A stretch of DNA of 64,000 nt, taken from NCBI RefSeq assembly GCF_900182645.1, contig NZ_FXTA01000004.1, positions 310,001 to 374,000 of the forward strand. Direction: 5' to 3'. A program made the translations under genes and the position numbers. This document shows positions 8,890 through 18,158 of the stretch, piece after piece. Under the pieces are notes generated by a model that was given only the letters and a program-made list of their open reading frames with translations, had not been told where the DNA came from and ran no database searches. This stretch comes from Flavobacterium resistens. Its GTDB lineage: Bacteria; Bacteroidota; Bacteroidia; Flavobacteriales; Flavobacteriaceae. The stretch's first letter is position 1. Every line of letters begins with the position of its first letter.

Positions 8890-9642
8890 GTGAAACAGCT
8901 AAATATTTCCATAAAGCATAATCTTGTAATTGGTTTACTGATTACTTTATGGCTTTTCGTTTTTGCTTTCATCATAAAACCTTTTGATGACGGAACCATA
9001 AATTTTAGAGCTTGGTTTTTAATCAGTTTTGGATTTAGTGTTATGGCGTTTTTGTGTTATGGTTTTTTAACGATTATTCAAAAAAGCTTTTATAAAAGAC
9101 TAGGAAAATGGAATGTCGGTTTAGAAATAACAGCGATTTTTTTATTTCATGTACTATATCTGATTGGGGATTTTACCTTTTACAAAAGCCCAATTTTAAA
9201 TGGCGGATATAATTTTTCAGAATTCTTTTTTATCATATTTATAAAAGTCGCTTTGATTTTAACTCCGGTAATTATTCTGGCAAGAAGATATTTGATAAAA
9301 TTGATTCCATTAAAAGATGATGTTTTAATTATTAAAGGGGAAAATAGATTAGACATTTTAAAAATCCAGAAAGCCGATTTGGTCTGCGTATCTAATGCAC
9401 AAAATTATGTTGAGATTTTTTACATCGAAAATGATAAACTTCATTCGAAACTTATTCGATCTTCGCTTAAAAAAGTTCAAGATGATTTTGGTTTTTTAAT
9501 TCAAATACATCGTTCGCATTTAATAAATCCGGTACATTTTAAATCCTGGAGAAACACAAATACAATAATTTTGACCCAAATCGAACTTCCAGTTTCGAAA
9601 AATTATCGAGATGTTTTATTGGCATTGCAATTTTGTATCTAA
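8890..9642 (+). CDS. membrane-bound LytTR DNA-binding regulator
   Basis: A 250-residue protein starting at GTG. Four predicted transmembrane helices cover residues 10-140. A LytTR DNA-binding domain follows at about 150-250, recognised from 'SNAQNYVEIFY', the SLKKVQ segment, and 'IHRSHLINP' with a terminal 'ELPVSKNYRDVLL'. This is the Bacteroidota arrangement of a LytTR domain fused directly to a membrane module, with no receiver domain. The signal sensed is unknown. It lies between an acetyltransferase and two small exported proteins. Confidence 0.9.
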   Translation: MKQLNISIKHNLVIGLLITLWLFVFAFIIKPFDDGTINFRAWFLISFGFSVMAFLCYGFLTIIQKSFYKRLGKWNVGLEITAIFLFHVLYLIGDFTFYKSPILNGGYNFSEFFFIIFIKVALILTPVIILARRYLIKLIPLKDDVLIIKGENRLDILKIQKADLVCVSNAQNYVEIFYIENDKLHSKLIRSSLKKVQDDFGFLIQIHRSHLINPVHFKSWRNTNTIILTQIELPVSKNYRDVLLALQFCI

Positions 9643-9726
9643 AAACAATAAATTTCGTATTGAAATATTTGCTCTGTTTTTTTATTTGAAAGTTGTATTT
9701 TCGTTCCATAATCTAAACTTAAAAGA

Positions 9727-10098
9727 TTGAAAAAAAATCTGAAATACCTAATCACACTCTTTCTGACTTTTGTCGTGATTGCAGGAGATGGTACTTTATG
9801 TTCTCAATCTAAATCGGCTGACTATTATCAATCTTCGTTTGTAGTTTTAAGAAGAGAATTGAATCTTAAAAGCTCTCGTTTATACAAATTCGGGCAGGTT
9901 ACTTCTTGGGAAGAAACAAGATTTTCAATTGTTTTGATTTTTCTTAAAACCGAAAATATTTTTACTTTTCAAATTAAAAAATTGCAGAAACTGCAAAATC
10001 TGCGTCATCTAAAAATAACTTCATTTATAAAACAATCAGTTTTTATAAATGAAATAATCACTTCAAAACACTTCGGTAAAAGTTTATACAACGCTTAA
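9727..10098 (+). CDS. hypothetical small exported protein
   Basis: An open frame of 123 codons from TTG with a hydrophobic N-terminal signal-like segment (KYLITLFLTFVVIAG). After about residue 60 the composition becomes low-complexity and Ile/Lys/Phe-rich, so the true protein may be shorter or the frame may be decayed. No family is recognised. It directly follows the LytTR regulator. Confidence 0.4.
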   Translation: MKKNLKYLITLFLTFVVIAGDGTLCSQSKSADYYQSSFVVLRRELNLKSSRLYKFGQVTSWEETRFSIVLIFLKTENIFTFQIKKLQKLQNLRHLKITSFIKQSVFINEIITSKHFGKSLYNA

Positions 10099-10157
10099 GA
10101 AAATTTATTTCTAAGCATAGATGAAATAAAAATGTCTAATCATTTATCATTTTCAAA

Positions 10158-10343
10158 ATGTATAAACAAAATAAACAAACACGTTTGGAGCAATCCAAGC
10201 GATCACTTTTTCATTGGATAAAAAGAAAAACACTTTTAATAATAACCGCTTTTATGCTCGGAATGTCAAACGGAATGAATGCCGAAGATCGCTCAATTAA
10301 TGGGAGTTTTGTGCAGACGGAACAACAGGATAAAAAGGATTGA
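10158..10343 (+). CDS. small protein with signal-like hydrophobic segment (61 aa)
   Basis: A 61-residue protein with a very basic N terminus (MYKQNKQTRLEQSKRS), one hydrophobic stretch (TLLIITAFMLGMSNGM) and a short polar tail. It could be a cleaved exported peptide or a single-pass membrane peptide. The family is not recognised. It lies just upstream of a large nested inverted repeat that may end its transcript. Confidence 0.5.
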   Translation: MYKQNKQTRLEQSKRSLFHWIKRKTLLIITAFMLGMSNGMNAEDRSINGSFVQTEQQDKKD

Positions 10344-10353
10344 TCACCTGTTA

Positions 10354-10475
10354 TTTAACCGCAAAGCACGCAAGGTTTTTTTGTGATATCTAAATAAACG
10401 CGAAGTTCGCAAAGCTTTGTATTCATGAAAAGCTTTGCGAACTTTGCTTAATCCTTTGCGAACTTTGCGGTTAAA
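10354..10475. repeat. nested inverted repeat, ACCGCAAAG family
   Basis: Outer arms TTTAACCGCAAAG (10354-10366) and CTTTGCGGTTAAA (10463-10475) pair perfectly over 13 bp. Inner arms AAGTTCGCAAAGCT (10403-10416) and AGCTTTGCGAACTT (10431-10444) pair perfectly over 14 bp with a 14-nt loop. It is a non-coding, palindromic intergenic element. Similar elements are, to my recollection, scattered in Flavobacterium genomes. Confidence 0.8.
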
Positions 10476-10491
10476 TTTAAAACGCATAAAA

Positions 10492-10518
10492 AAAACCGAA
10501 ACATCAAGCTTCGGTTTT
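10492..10518 (-). terminator. rho-independent terminator of mvaS
   Basis: AAAACCGAA (10492-10500) pairs with TTCGGTTTT (10510-10518). On the minus strand the stem is followed by a T run, as expected for the mvaS transcript. Confidence 0.8.
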
Positions 10519-10528
10519 GGAATTTGGC

Positions 10529-10544
10529 CCCGATAGCTATCGGG
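10529..10544. repeat. perfect 16-bp palindrome CCCGATAGCTATCGGG
   Basis: A self-complementary sequence 10 bp downstream of the mvaS stop codon. From memory this motif recurs next to stop codons and repeats in Cytophaga-Flavobacterium genomes; its function is unclear. It may add to the mvaS 3' end structure. Confidence 0.65.
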
Positions 10545-10553
10545 AGGAATTTC

Positions 10554-11915
10554 TTAATCAATCCATTTATAATAACGAGCTCCAATCAAAACAGGAATTT
10601 CTTTTTCAATTCGATCTAAAATCCATTCGTTTTTCGGAGTTCTCACGCTTTGTTTTTGTTCTTTTTTGTGAAGACTTTCGTAAGTATTGAAATCAATTTC
10701 TATGCTTTCGGCTAAATTTTCAAAAAGCTTTACGTTTTCTAAAACCGATTTCCATTCTGGTTGAATCGTTCCTTCAAAAACTTTTGATTTCGATCCGCTT
10801 CCGTAAGCTAGGAAACCAAATTTAGTTCCGGAAACTTCTTTATTTGTATCGTAAAAATGAGCCAAAGTCGACAACAATCCCATGAAAATAGAACCAGTGT
10901 AAAGATTTCCAATTAAAGAAGAAGCCAATTCAGCAGGCTGTAATTTCTCAGTTACAAAACTTCTGTAATCCTCCGATTTTGCTACTTCTTTAATTTTGGT
11001 CTGATAATCTGCTGGCGCAATATCATCAGCAATAATTTTTTCGGCACTGTCTAAAGCATAAATTTCAGACAACATTCTTCTTCCTTGGAAAGAATACGGC
11101 AAGTGCATTACGATACTATTCCAAGTGTTGTATAAAGTTTCGGTAGTATTTTTTAATTTTTTGAATGAGAAGTAAGCATTTCGCGTACGACCCATATAAC
11201 ATTGGTTCGAATATTGACCGTCAAAAACCGGCTGGTCTTTATGGATCTCGATTTCAGCTTCTAAATTGTCAAACCAGGAATCGTTGTTGGTGTTTTTTGT
11301 AATTTCTTCTTTAGAAATAGTTCTGTATGGTTTAAAGAAATCAAAAACACCTTTTGTGCTTGTTGCCCAATTGTCATCAAAAGCAATAATTTTAGGGTTT
11401 GCAGTTACCAACATCGCAACAGCTCCGGCACCTTGTGTATATTCTCCACCTGAATTTAAATCGTATTTTGCAAAATCAGTTGCAACAACAATTGCTTTTT
11501 TAGTTGGGTTTAATTTCACAAAATCAAGGCAGTTTTGCAAAGCGTCAACACCACCAATACAAGCAAAAGTAAAATCTACAACATCGCATTCTGCTAAAGA
11601 ATCTTCTCCAAATTTTTGCTCCATTAAATTAATTAAATAAGAAGCAATTGGTTTAGAACTGTCGATACCACTTTCAGTACCAACATAGATTCGGCTTATT
11701 TCGTTAAGATTGATTTTATTGTCAAGGATTAGTTTTGTTAAAGCGTTTGCTCCAAAAACAACAGCATCCTGATGAACATCTGGAAAGGTCATTTTTAGTA
11801 GTCCAAGACCTTTTTCTAATTTTTCTGGTTCAATATTTCTGGCAACAGCCAAAGTTTTTATGGGTAAATGTATGTTTGCTACATCAAAAGAGATAGCATC
11901 AATTCCTGTTTTCAT
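10554..11915 (-). CDS. mvaS: hydroxymethylglutaryl-CoA synthase
   Basis: A 453-residue cytoplasmic thiolase-fold enzyme that condenses acetyl-CoA with acetoacetyl-CoA to HMG-CoA, the second step of the mevalonate route to isoprenoids. The catalytic residues are visible: Glu81 (GTESGID), Cys119 (DFTFACIGG) and His271 (MHLPYSFQG). It is longer than the roughly 390-residue Gram-positive enzymes, with an extended C terminus. The gene stands alone; no other mevalonate genes are nearby. Use of this pathway is normal for flavobacteria. Confidence 0.95.
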   Translation of the reverse strand: MKTGIDAISFDVANIHLPIKTLAVARNIEPEKLEKGLGLLKMTFPDVHQDAVVFGANALTKLILDNKINLNEISRIYVGTESGIDSSKPIASYLINLMEQKFGEDSLAECDVVDFTFACIGGVDALQNCLDFVKLNPTKKAIVVATDFAKYDLNSGGEYTQGAGAVAMLVTANPKIIAFDDNWATSTKGVFDFFKPYRTISKEEITKNTNNDSWFDNLEAEIEIHKDQPVFDGQYSNQCYMGRTRNAYFSFKKLKNTTETLYNTWNSIVMHLPYSFQGRRMLSEIYALDSAEKIIADDIAPADYQTKIKEVAKSEDYRSFVTEKLQPAELASSLIGNLYTGSIFMGLLSTLAHFYDTNKEVSGTKFGFLAYGSGSKSKVFEGTIQPEWKSVLENVKLFENLAESIEIDFNTYESLHKKEQKQSVRTPKNEWILDRIEKEIPVLIGARYYKWID

Positions 11916-12250
11916 TCTTATTTTTTTGAGCCGCTAAAGGTAAAACTATGTTATGGAATGACAATTTTTTGCTCGTATAAAATTAAGTGTGGCTGGCACT
12001 TTTGAAGAAAACAAATCAAAACTTTGAATAAAATAACAATATGATAAATTTTTAGTAATCTGAATACGTATTAAAATTAACAGAAAGTGACTGTAAAGCA
12101 ATTTTTTAGATTTGCTATACTAAATTTATACGTAAAAATACGTATGCGCAGTCTATTTTAAAATGATTATAAATAACAACGAAATGGTTGTAGTTCTTTT
12201 GTATTTGAGTTATTTTTGTGTAATTTTTTAAAACAAACTACTTAACACTT
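11916..12250. other. divergent intergenic region mvaS / sdhC
   Basis: A 335-bp AT-rich gap between divergent genes. It contains the sdh promoter (12188-12218) and several TACGTA-like tracts (ATACGTATT near 12065, TACGTAAAAATACGTATG near 12130). No open frame is convincing. Confidence 0.5.
12188..12218 (+). promoter_or_regulatory. predicted sdh promoter
   Basis: TTG (12188-12190), a 20-bp spacer, then TATTTTTG (12211-12218), which matches the Bacteroidota TTG/TAnnTTTG promoter form. It lies about 32 bp before the sdhC start. Confidence 0.65.
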
Positions 12251-12916
12251 ATGGCACAATCTGCACAGTTGAATGCTTCCATCTTAAAGAAAGTGGCTAT
12301 GGCTCTTTCGGGAATATTCTTAATCACGTTTTTAGCGCTGCATGTTTCCTTAAATTTTATTTCTATTATTAGTGAAGATGTTTTCAATGAGGCTTCTCAC
12401 TTTATGGGATACAATCCGCTGATCCAGTATGTAATGCAGCCAGTTTTGGCATTCGGAGTAATTTTCCATTTCGTTATGGGATTTGTACTGACGGCACAAA
12501 ACAGCGCGGCAAGGCCAATTGCTTATGCAAAATACAACGGAGCTGCTAATGCTTCTTGGAGTTCTAGAAATATGATTATTTCTGGATTGGTTATTTTGGC
12601 TTTCTTAGGATTGCACTTTTATGATTTCTGGTTTCCTGAAGTTACCTATAAATATATTGCAGGTACAGCGCCAGATGCTACAAGGTATTATGGAGAGTTA
12701 GTTCATAAATTCCACGATCCAATCCGCACAGGATTATATTGTGTGGCTTTTGTGCTTTTAGGTTTCCACTTATGGCACGGGTTTGCATCTTCTCTTCAAT
12801 CTGTAGGGATGCACAACAAATATTCTAGATTCTTAAGTAAAGTAGGTTACTGGTTCGCAGTTGTAGTTCCAGCTCTTTTCATAATTATCGCATTATTTCA
12901 TCATTTCAATAATTAA
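12251..12916 (+). CDS. sdhC: succinate dehydrogenase cytochrome b subunit (b558 type)
   Basis: A 221-residue, five-helix membrane anchor of complex II. Helices start at about residues 13, 58, 103, 158 and 195. Conserved His residues lie in 'LALHVSLNF', 'IFHFVMGF', 'LGLHFYDFW', 'LVHKFHDP' and 'GFHLWHGFASS', and supply the haem b ligands. This single-subunit dihaem anchor is the type found in Bacteroidota and in epsilon-proteobacterial fumarate reductases. It opens the sdhCAB operon. Confidence 0.95.
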   Translation: MAQSAQLNASILKKVAMALSGIFLITFLALHVSLNFISIISEDVFNEASHFMGYNPLIQYVMQPVLAFGVIFHFVMGFVLTAQNSAARPIAYAKYNGAANASWSSRNMIISGLVILAFLGLHFYDFWFPEVTYKYIAGTAPDATRYYGELVHKFHDPIRTGLYCVAFVLLGFHLWHGFASSLQSVGMHNKYSRFLSKVGYWFAVVVPALFIIIALFHHFNN

Positions 12917-12927
12917 TATCAATTATA

Positions 12928-14928
12928 ATGGCATTAGATTCAAAAATTCCAAGTGGTCCTATAGCGGACAAATGGACAAATTATAAAGATCATATTAATT
13001 TAGTAAACCCTGCTAACAAACGTAATTTAGATATTATCGTTGTTGGTACAGGTTTGGCTGGAGGTTCTGCGGCGGCTACTTTGGCTGAGTTAGGATATAA
13101 CGTAAAAGCATTCTGTTTCCAAGATTCTCCACGTCGTGCGCACTCTATTGCAGCACAAGGAGGTATCAACGCAGCAAAAAATTATAAAGGTGACGGTGAC
13201 TCTATTTACAGATTGTTTTATGATACTGTAAAAGGGGGTGACTACCGTGCACGTGAGGCAAATGTTTACCGTTTGGCTGAAGTTTCGGGAAATATTATTG
13301 ACCAGTGTGTGGCTCAAGGGGTGCCATTGGCTCGTGAATATGGCGGACTTTTAGATAACCGTTCTTTTGGAGGAACTTTGGTTTCTCGTACATTCTACGC
13401 ACAAGGACAAACAGGACAGCAATTATTGTTAGGGGCTTATTCTGCAATGAACCGTCAGATTGGTCGTGGAAAAATCAAAATGTACAACCGTCACGAAATG
13501 CTTGACATTGTAATCGTGAACGGAAAAGCGAGAGGTATTATCGCTCGTAACTTAATCACTGGAGAAATAGAAAGACATTCTGCTCACGCTGTAGTTGTTG
13601 GTTCTGGAGGATACGGAAACGTGTTTTTTCTTTCAACAAATGCTATGGGAAGTAACGCAACAGCAGCTTGGAAAATTCATAAAAAAGGAGCGTTTTTCGC
13701 AAATCCTTGTTATACACAAATTCACCCAACATGTATCCCGGTTTCAGGAGATCACCAGTCTAAATTGACGTTGATGTCTGAGTCTTTACGTAATGATGGT
13801 CGTATTTGGGTACCAAAAAACTTGGAAGATGCAAAAGCTATCCGTGAAGGAAAGAAAAAAGCAACTGATTTATCTGAAGACGAAAGAGATTATTTCTTAG
13901 AAAGAAGATATCCTGCTTTTGGTAACTTAGTTCCTCGTGACGTTGCGTCTCGTGCTGCTAAAGAAAGATGTGATGCTGGTTTTGGAGTTAACAAAACGGG
14001 TGAAGCAGTTTACTTAGATTTCGCAGCGGCAATTAAACGTTACGGAACTGAAGATGCTTATGTAAAAGGTTTAGATGATAAAGATACTGCTCTTGTAACT
14101 AAACTAGGAGCTGCTATCGTGAAAAGTAAATACGGAAACTTATTCCAAATGTATTACAAAATCGTTGATGAAGATCCTTACACAACACCAATGATGATTT
14201 ATCCAGCGGTTCACTACACAATGGGAGGAACTTGGGTTGATTATAACTTAATGACTACAATTCCTGGATGTTTCTCAATTGGAGAGTCTAACTTCTCTGA
14301 TCACGGTGCAAACAGACTTGGAGCTTCTGCTTTAATGCAAGGTTTAGCTGATGGATATTTCGTATTGCCATATACTATCGGAGATTATTTAGCTCCGGAT
14401 ATTAAAATGGGAGAAATTTCTACAGACTTGCCAGAATTCGTTGAAGCTGAGAAAGCGGTTGTAGATCAAATTAATAAATTTATCAATAATAACGGAACAC
14501 ATTCTGTAGATTATTTCCACAAAAAACTTGGAAAAATCATGTGGAATAAAGTAGGTATGGCTCGTAACGCTAAAGGTTTAGCTGAAGCTATCGAAGAAAT
14601 TGCTGCTTTACGTGAAGAGTTTTATAAAGATGTAAAAGTTCCAGGAAAGGCTAACGAATTTAATCAGGAATTAGAAAAAGCAACTCGTGTTGCCGATTTC
14701 TTGGAATTAGGAGAATTGTTCGCGAAAGATGCTTTACACCGTAATGAATCTTGTGGAGGTCACTTCCGTGAGGAATACCAAACAGAAGAAGGGGAAGCAC
14801 TTCGTGATGATGATAACTTTGCATACGTTGCAGCTTGGGAATACAAAGGAAAACCAAGTGATGCAGTATTACATAAAGAACCTCTTAATTACGAAAATAT
14901 TAAATTAGTTCAAAGAAGTTATAAATAA
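12928..14928 (+). CDS. sdhA: succinate dehydrogenase / fumarate reductase flavoprotein
   Basis: A 666-residue FAD subunit that oxidises succinate to fumarate in the TCA cycle (or runs in reverse). The Rossmann motif is VVGTGLAGGSAAATLAELG near residue 36. The FAD-attachment segment is 'RRAHSIAAQGGINAA', whose His should carry the covalent flavin. The substrate-site HRNESCGGHFREE motif lies near residue 610. It is 11 bp after sdhC. Codon use differs from neighbouring accessory genes (many CGT codons), as for a highly expressed gene. Confidence 0.96.
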   Translation: MALDSKIPSGPIADKWTNYKDHINLVNPANKRNLDIIVVGTGLAGGSAAATLAELGYNVKAFCFQDSPRRAHSIAAQGGINAAKNYKGDGDSIYRLFYDTVKGGDYRAREANVYRLAEVSGNIIDQCVAQGVPLAREYGGLLDNRSFGGTLVSRTFYAQGQTGQQLLLGAYSAMNRQIGRGKIKMYNRHEMLDIVIVNGKARGIIARNLITGEIERHSAHAVVVGSGGYGNVFFLSTNAMGSNATAAWKIHKKGAFFANPCYTQIHPTCIPVSGDHQSKLTLMSESLRNDGRIWVPKNLEDAKAIREGKKKATDLSEDERDYFLERRYPAFGNLVPRDVASRAAKERCDAGFGVNKTGEAVYLDFAAAIKRYGTEDAYVKGLDDKDTALVTKLGAAIVKSKYGNLFQMYYKIVDEDPYTTPMMIYPAVHYTMGGTWVDYNLMTTIPGCFSIGESNFSDHGANRLGASALMQGLADGYFVLPYTIGDYLAPDIKMGEISTDLPEFVEAEKAVVDQINKFINNNGTHSVDYFHKKLGKIMWNKVGMARNAKGLAEAIEEIAALREEFYKDVKVPGKANEFNQELEKATRVADFLELGELFAKDALHRNESCGGHFREEYQTEEGEALRDDDNFAYVAAWEYKGKPSDAVLHKEPLNYENIKLVQRSYK

Positions 14929-14944
14929 GAATTTGGTCGAAAGC

Positions 14945-15008
14945 CAAAGTCTTAAAGTCAAAAGGCAAAATGTGCCAAGCGACTTTCGACTTTCGACTTT
15001 ATGACTTT
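14945..15008. repeat. AAAGTC / GACTTT repeat in sdhA-sdhB spacer
   Basis: Two AAAGTC units (14945-14950, 14954-14959) face four GACTTT units (14981-14986, 14988-14993, 14995-15000, 15003-15008), so several alternative hairpins can form within the operon transcript. The 94-bp spacer holds nothing else. Confidence 0.7.
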
Positions 15009-15022
15009 CAAACGAAAAAGGT

Positions 15023-15769
15023 ATGAAACTTACATTAAAAATATGGCGTCAAAAAAACGCTCAAGATAAAGGAGGGATTGTAGAATATCCTATCGATGGA
15101 ATCGAACCAGATATGTCTTTCCTTGAAATGTTAGACGTTCTTAACGAAGGTTTAATCAATAAAGGAGAAGAGCCAGTAGCATTTGACCACGATTGTCGTG
15201 AAGGAATCTGCGGAATGTGTTCTTTATTCATCAATGGTGAAGCGCACGGACCAGACAGAGGTGTTACAACATGTCAGTTACACATGCGTATGTTTAAAGA
15301 TGGTGATACAATTTTTATTGAGCCATTTAGAGCAAAAGCTTTCCCGGTTATTAAAGATTTAGTTGTTGATAGAACTTCTTTTGACAGAATTCAGCATGCA
15401 GGAGGATTTATCTCTGTAAATACTTCAGGAAATACAATTGATGCAAATACAATTCCAGTTAATAAAGACGACGCAGATAAATCATTTGATGCTGCTGCTT
15501 GTATTGGTTGTGGAGCTTGTGTTGCAACTTGTAAAAACTCTTCAGCAATGTTATTCGTTTCTGCAAAAGTTTCTCAATATGCATTATTGCCTCAAGGTAA
15601 AGTTGAAGCAACTGACCGTGTTTTAAACATGGTTCACCAAATGGATTTGGAAGGCTTTGGAAACTGTACAAATACTGGAGCTTGCGAAGTAGAATGTCCT
15701 AAAGGAATTTCTCTTGAAAATATTGCACGTATGAACCGTGAGTATTTAGCAGCAAGCTTGAAAGGATAA
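15023..15769 (+). CDS. sdhB: succinate dehydrogenase iron-sulfur subunit
   Basis: A 248-residue electron-transfer subunit of complex II. The [2Fe-2S] Cys set is CREGICGMC plus the later C of GVTTCQLH. The two further clusters use CIGCGACVATC and CTNTGACEVECPKG. The second motif has 'NTGAC' rather than the usual 'CxxC' spacing at its start, as in b558-type enzymes. It closes the sdhCAB operon and is followed by a strong terminator. Confidence 0.96.
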   Translation: MKLTLKIWRQKNAQDKGGIVEYPIDGIEPDMSFLEMLDVLNEGLINKGEEPVAFDHDCREGICGMCSLFINGEAHGPDRGVTTCQLHMRMFKDGDTIFIEPFRAKAFPVIKDLVVDRTSFDRIQHAGGFISVNTSGNTIDANTIPVNKDDADKSFDAAACIGCGACVATCKNSSAMLFVSAKVSQYALLPQGKVEATDRVLNMVHQMDLEGFGNCTNTGACEVECPKGISLENIARMNREYLAASLKG

Positions 15770-15796
15770 TCTAAAAAACATTTTTAGTTTTAAATA

Positions 15797-15830
15797 AAAA
15801 AAGCATCCCGTCCTGACGGGATGCTTTTTT
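15797..15830. terminator. bidirectional rho-independent terminator
   Basis: A perfect 16-bp stem (15797-15812 with 15815-15830), core GCATCCCGTC, flanked by A and T runs. It lies between the convergent sdhB and GH20 genes. Confidence 0.95.
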
Positions 15831-15836
15831 TATGTC

Positions 15837-18125
15837 TTATTCGTAATATAAATTTGATTCGCTAATTTCCTGTTTTTCTTTTCCTTCCTGCTGAATGAAA
15901 CAGGTTAAAGAAGTTCCTCCAATCTGATCAAAATAACTGATGTTGAGTTTGTGAAATCCTTTTTCAAGTTTGACAACTCCGTAAGCTTCGTTTAACCAAT
16001 GAATGCCGTCATTATTTACAACAAGCTCATTGTCTATAAAAAGTTTCGATCCATCGTCTGAAAGCGTTGAAATCGTATAATTTGCCGTTTCTGGAACAAA
16101 GATATATCCGTCAAATTTTAAACCGATATAACGCTCGGTTTTTGTCTTCCATTTTTCACTGCTGATTGCTCCTTCAAATATGCCTGAATTAACAGGTTTT
16201 ATAAGTTCTAAATCTTGAACCTGCTGAAATGTTCCAGTATAATAATCATATTTCAGTCCTTTTTTGGTTGGTTGTATGGCTAAAGCCGATTTTAAATCAG
16301 GATTTCGGACTAATATTTTGCTAATAGAACTTCTTCTTCCGCTTGGGCTTATTTGAACTATTTTTATAATTCTATATTCGCCTTTCGGGACATTTATAGT
16401 AACCGGTCTGGTGTATAATTCAGCCGTTTCATCAGGATTGTATCCGTCAATCGTGTAAAAAATCTGGCCGTTTTTGATTGTTGGTTTTAAATCTAAAATA
16501 TATTTTGATGTAATTACAGCAGTTTCATTAGATCCAAAAGGCGTTGGAACTTTGTAAAGCCTTTTTTGTTGTTCTAATTTTTCTAAATGATACGGCATTT
16601 GATTCAAAATAAAATGATTGTAGTTTTTGTTTTGAGTCTGCGTCCAGGCAATTTCTGCCAAAGCAAATAATCGGGGATAAAGCATATAATTTAATTTGGC
16701 CGGACTTGTTAAATATTCTGACCATAGATTGGACTGAACACCCCAAATGTATTTCTGTTCTTCAACTGTTAAGCTGTCAACAGGGGTTGGATTATAATTG
16801 TAAATTTTTTCGACTGTCGTCAATCGTCCAATTGTTAACGGTTCCTGAGGCGAATATCCCTGATTGTAATCCAGATAAAGAACTTGTTCGGGATTCATAA
16901 TTACAAAATGTTTTTGTTTCGCCGCACTAATTCCGCCTGATTCACCTCGCCAAGACATTACGGCTGCATTTGGTGCTAATCCGCCTTCAAGCATTTCATC
17001 CCAGCCCAGAATTTGTCTTCCGTTTGCGTTTAAGAATTTTTCGATTCTTGTTGTGAGATAACTTTGTAATTCATGCTCGTTTTTTAAACCTAATTCTTTG
17101 ATTCTTTTTTGGCAATTCGGACATTCTTTCCATCTTGCTTTTGGGCATTCGTCTCCGCCAATATGAATGTATTTACTCGGAAATAAAGTCATAACTTCAG
17201 TTAAAACATCTTCTAAAAAAGTAAAAGTTTCCTCTTTTCCCGCACAAAAAATATCTTCAAAAACGCCCCATGTTTCTACAACTTTATATGTTCGTTCTGG
17301 AAAACAAGATAAATTTGGATATGCGGTTACGGCCGCAGTTGCATGACCCGGCATTTCGATTTCAGGAATAATATTTACATAATGGGCTTCGGCAAATTTT
17401 ACAACGTCTTTGATTTCTTCTTGTGTGTAAAATCCGCCATATGGATTTCCATCAAAAAAAAGTGGTGATCTTTCAAATTTATTTCCGACTAAAGTCTGTG
17501 CTCTTTTGGAACCAACTTCAGTTAATTTTGGATACTTTTTTATTTCAATTCTCCAACCTTGATCGTCAGTTAAGTGCCAATGAAAGTTATTTAACTTATA
17601 GCTAGACATTTGTGCAATAAAATCTTTTATAACATCAACAGGGAAAAAGTGACGGCAAACATCTAGGTGTAATCCTCGGTAAGCGTATCTTGGCGCGTCT
17701 TCAACGGTTATGCAAGGGAGTTTTATTTCTTTTTTTTCTGATGGTTTATTTGGTAAAAGTTGTAAAAGACTTTGAACGGCATAAAATAATCCTTCTTCAG
17801 AACCTGTGACCATTATTTTTTTGGAAGAAATAGAAATTTTATACGATTCTTTACTTGCCGATGATGGATTTTTGACAACAAAAAAAACTTCAATTGGACT
17901 TTTTTTTGCTGGCAAATTTCCGTTTACTGCAGCTTCAAAAATTTGAGCTGTTTTAAGTTCTTTTGCACTGTATTTGTTGTTTTCAAAAACAACTTTTATT
18001 TTTCCATTCAAGCTTATGCTGTCGCCAGTTGCTTTGTATAAATTTGGAGCAGGAATTATTGAAATGTTTTGAGCTTTTCCGATAAAACAGCAAAATAGTA
18101 AAAAGAGAAAGATGTTTTTTTTCAT
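15837..18125 (-). CDS. beta-N-acetylhexosaminidase GH20 with C-terminal PA14-like domain
   Basis: A 762-residue exported glycosidase that removes terminal beta-linked GlcNAc/GalNAc. A signal peptide (NIFLFLLFCCFIGKAQ) is followed by a GH20b-type domain to about residue 140. The catalytic TIM barrel covers about 145-500, with HWHLTDDQGWR and the acid/assisting pair Asp325-Glu326 in HIGGDECPKARW. A short beta domain around 540-600 has the chitobiase/FN3-associated look ('YTIDGYNPDETAELYTRPV'). A PA14/GLEYA-like domain spans about 620-750 ('YIFVPETANYTISTLSDDG'). The gene is divergent from the DeoR regulator, and its predicted promoter shares an element with the susC operon. Confidence 0.95.
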   Translation of the reverse strand: MKKNIFLFLLFCCFIGKAQNISIIPAPNLYKATGDSISLNGKIKVVFENNKYSAKELKTAQIFEAAVNGNLPAKKSPIEVFFVVKNPSSASKESYKISISSKKIMVTGSEEGLFYAVQSLLQLLPNKPSEKKEIKLPCITVEDAPRYAYRGLHLDVCRHFFPVDVIKDFIAQMSSYKLNNFHWHLTDDQGWRIEIKKYPKLTEVGSKRAQTLVGNKFERSPLFFDGNPYGGFYTQEEIKDVVKFAEAHYVNIIPEIEMPGHATAAVTAYPNLSCFPERTYKVVETWGVFEDIFCAGKEETFTFLEDVLTEVMTLFPSKYIHIGGDECPKARWKECPNCQKRIKELGLKNEHELQSYLTTRIEKFLNANGRQILGWDEMLEGGLAPNAAVMSWRGESGGISAAKQKHFVIMNPEQVLYLDYNQGYSPQEPLTIGRLTTVEKIYNYNPTPVDSLTVEEQKYIWGVQSNLWSEYLTSPAKLNYMLYPRLFALAEIAWTQTQNKNYNHFILNQMPYHLEKLEQQKRLYKVPTPFGSNETAVITSKYILDLKPTIKNGQIFYTIDGYNPDETAELYTRPVTINVPKGEYRIIKIVQISPSGRRSSISKILVRNPDLKSALAIQPTKKGLKYDYYTGTFQQVQDLELIKPVNSGIFEGAISSEKWKTKTERYIGLKFDGYIFVPETANYTISTLSDDGSKLFIDNELVVNNDGIHWLNEAYGVVKLEKGFHKLNISYFDQIGGTSLTCFIQQEGKEKQEISESNLYYE

Positions 18126-18158
18126 GGCTGGTTACTGTTCAGTTATTGAGGTTACTGG

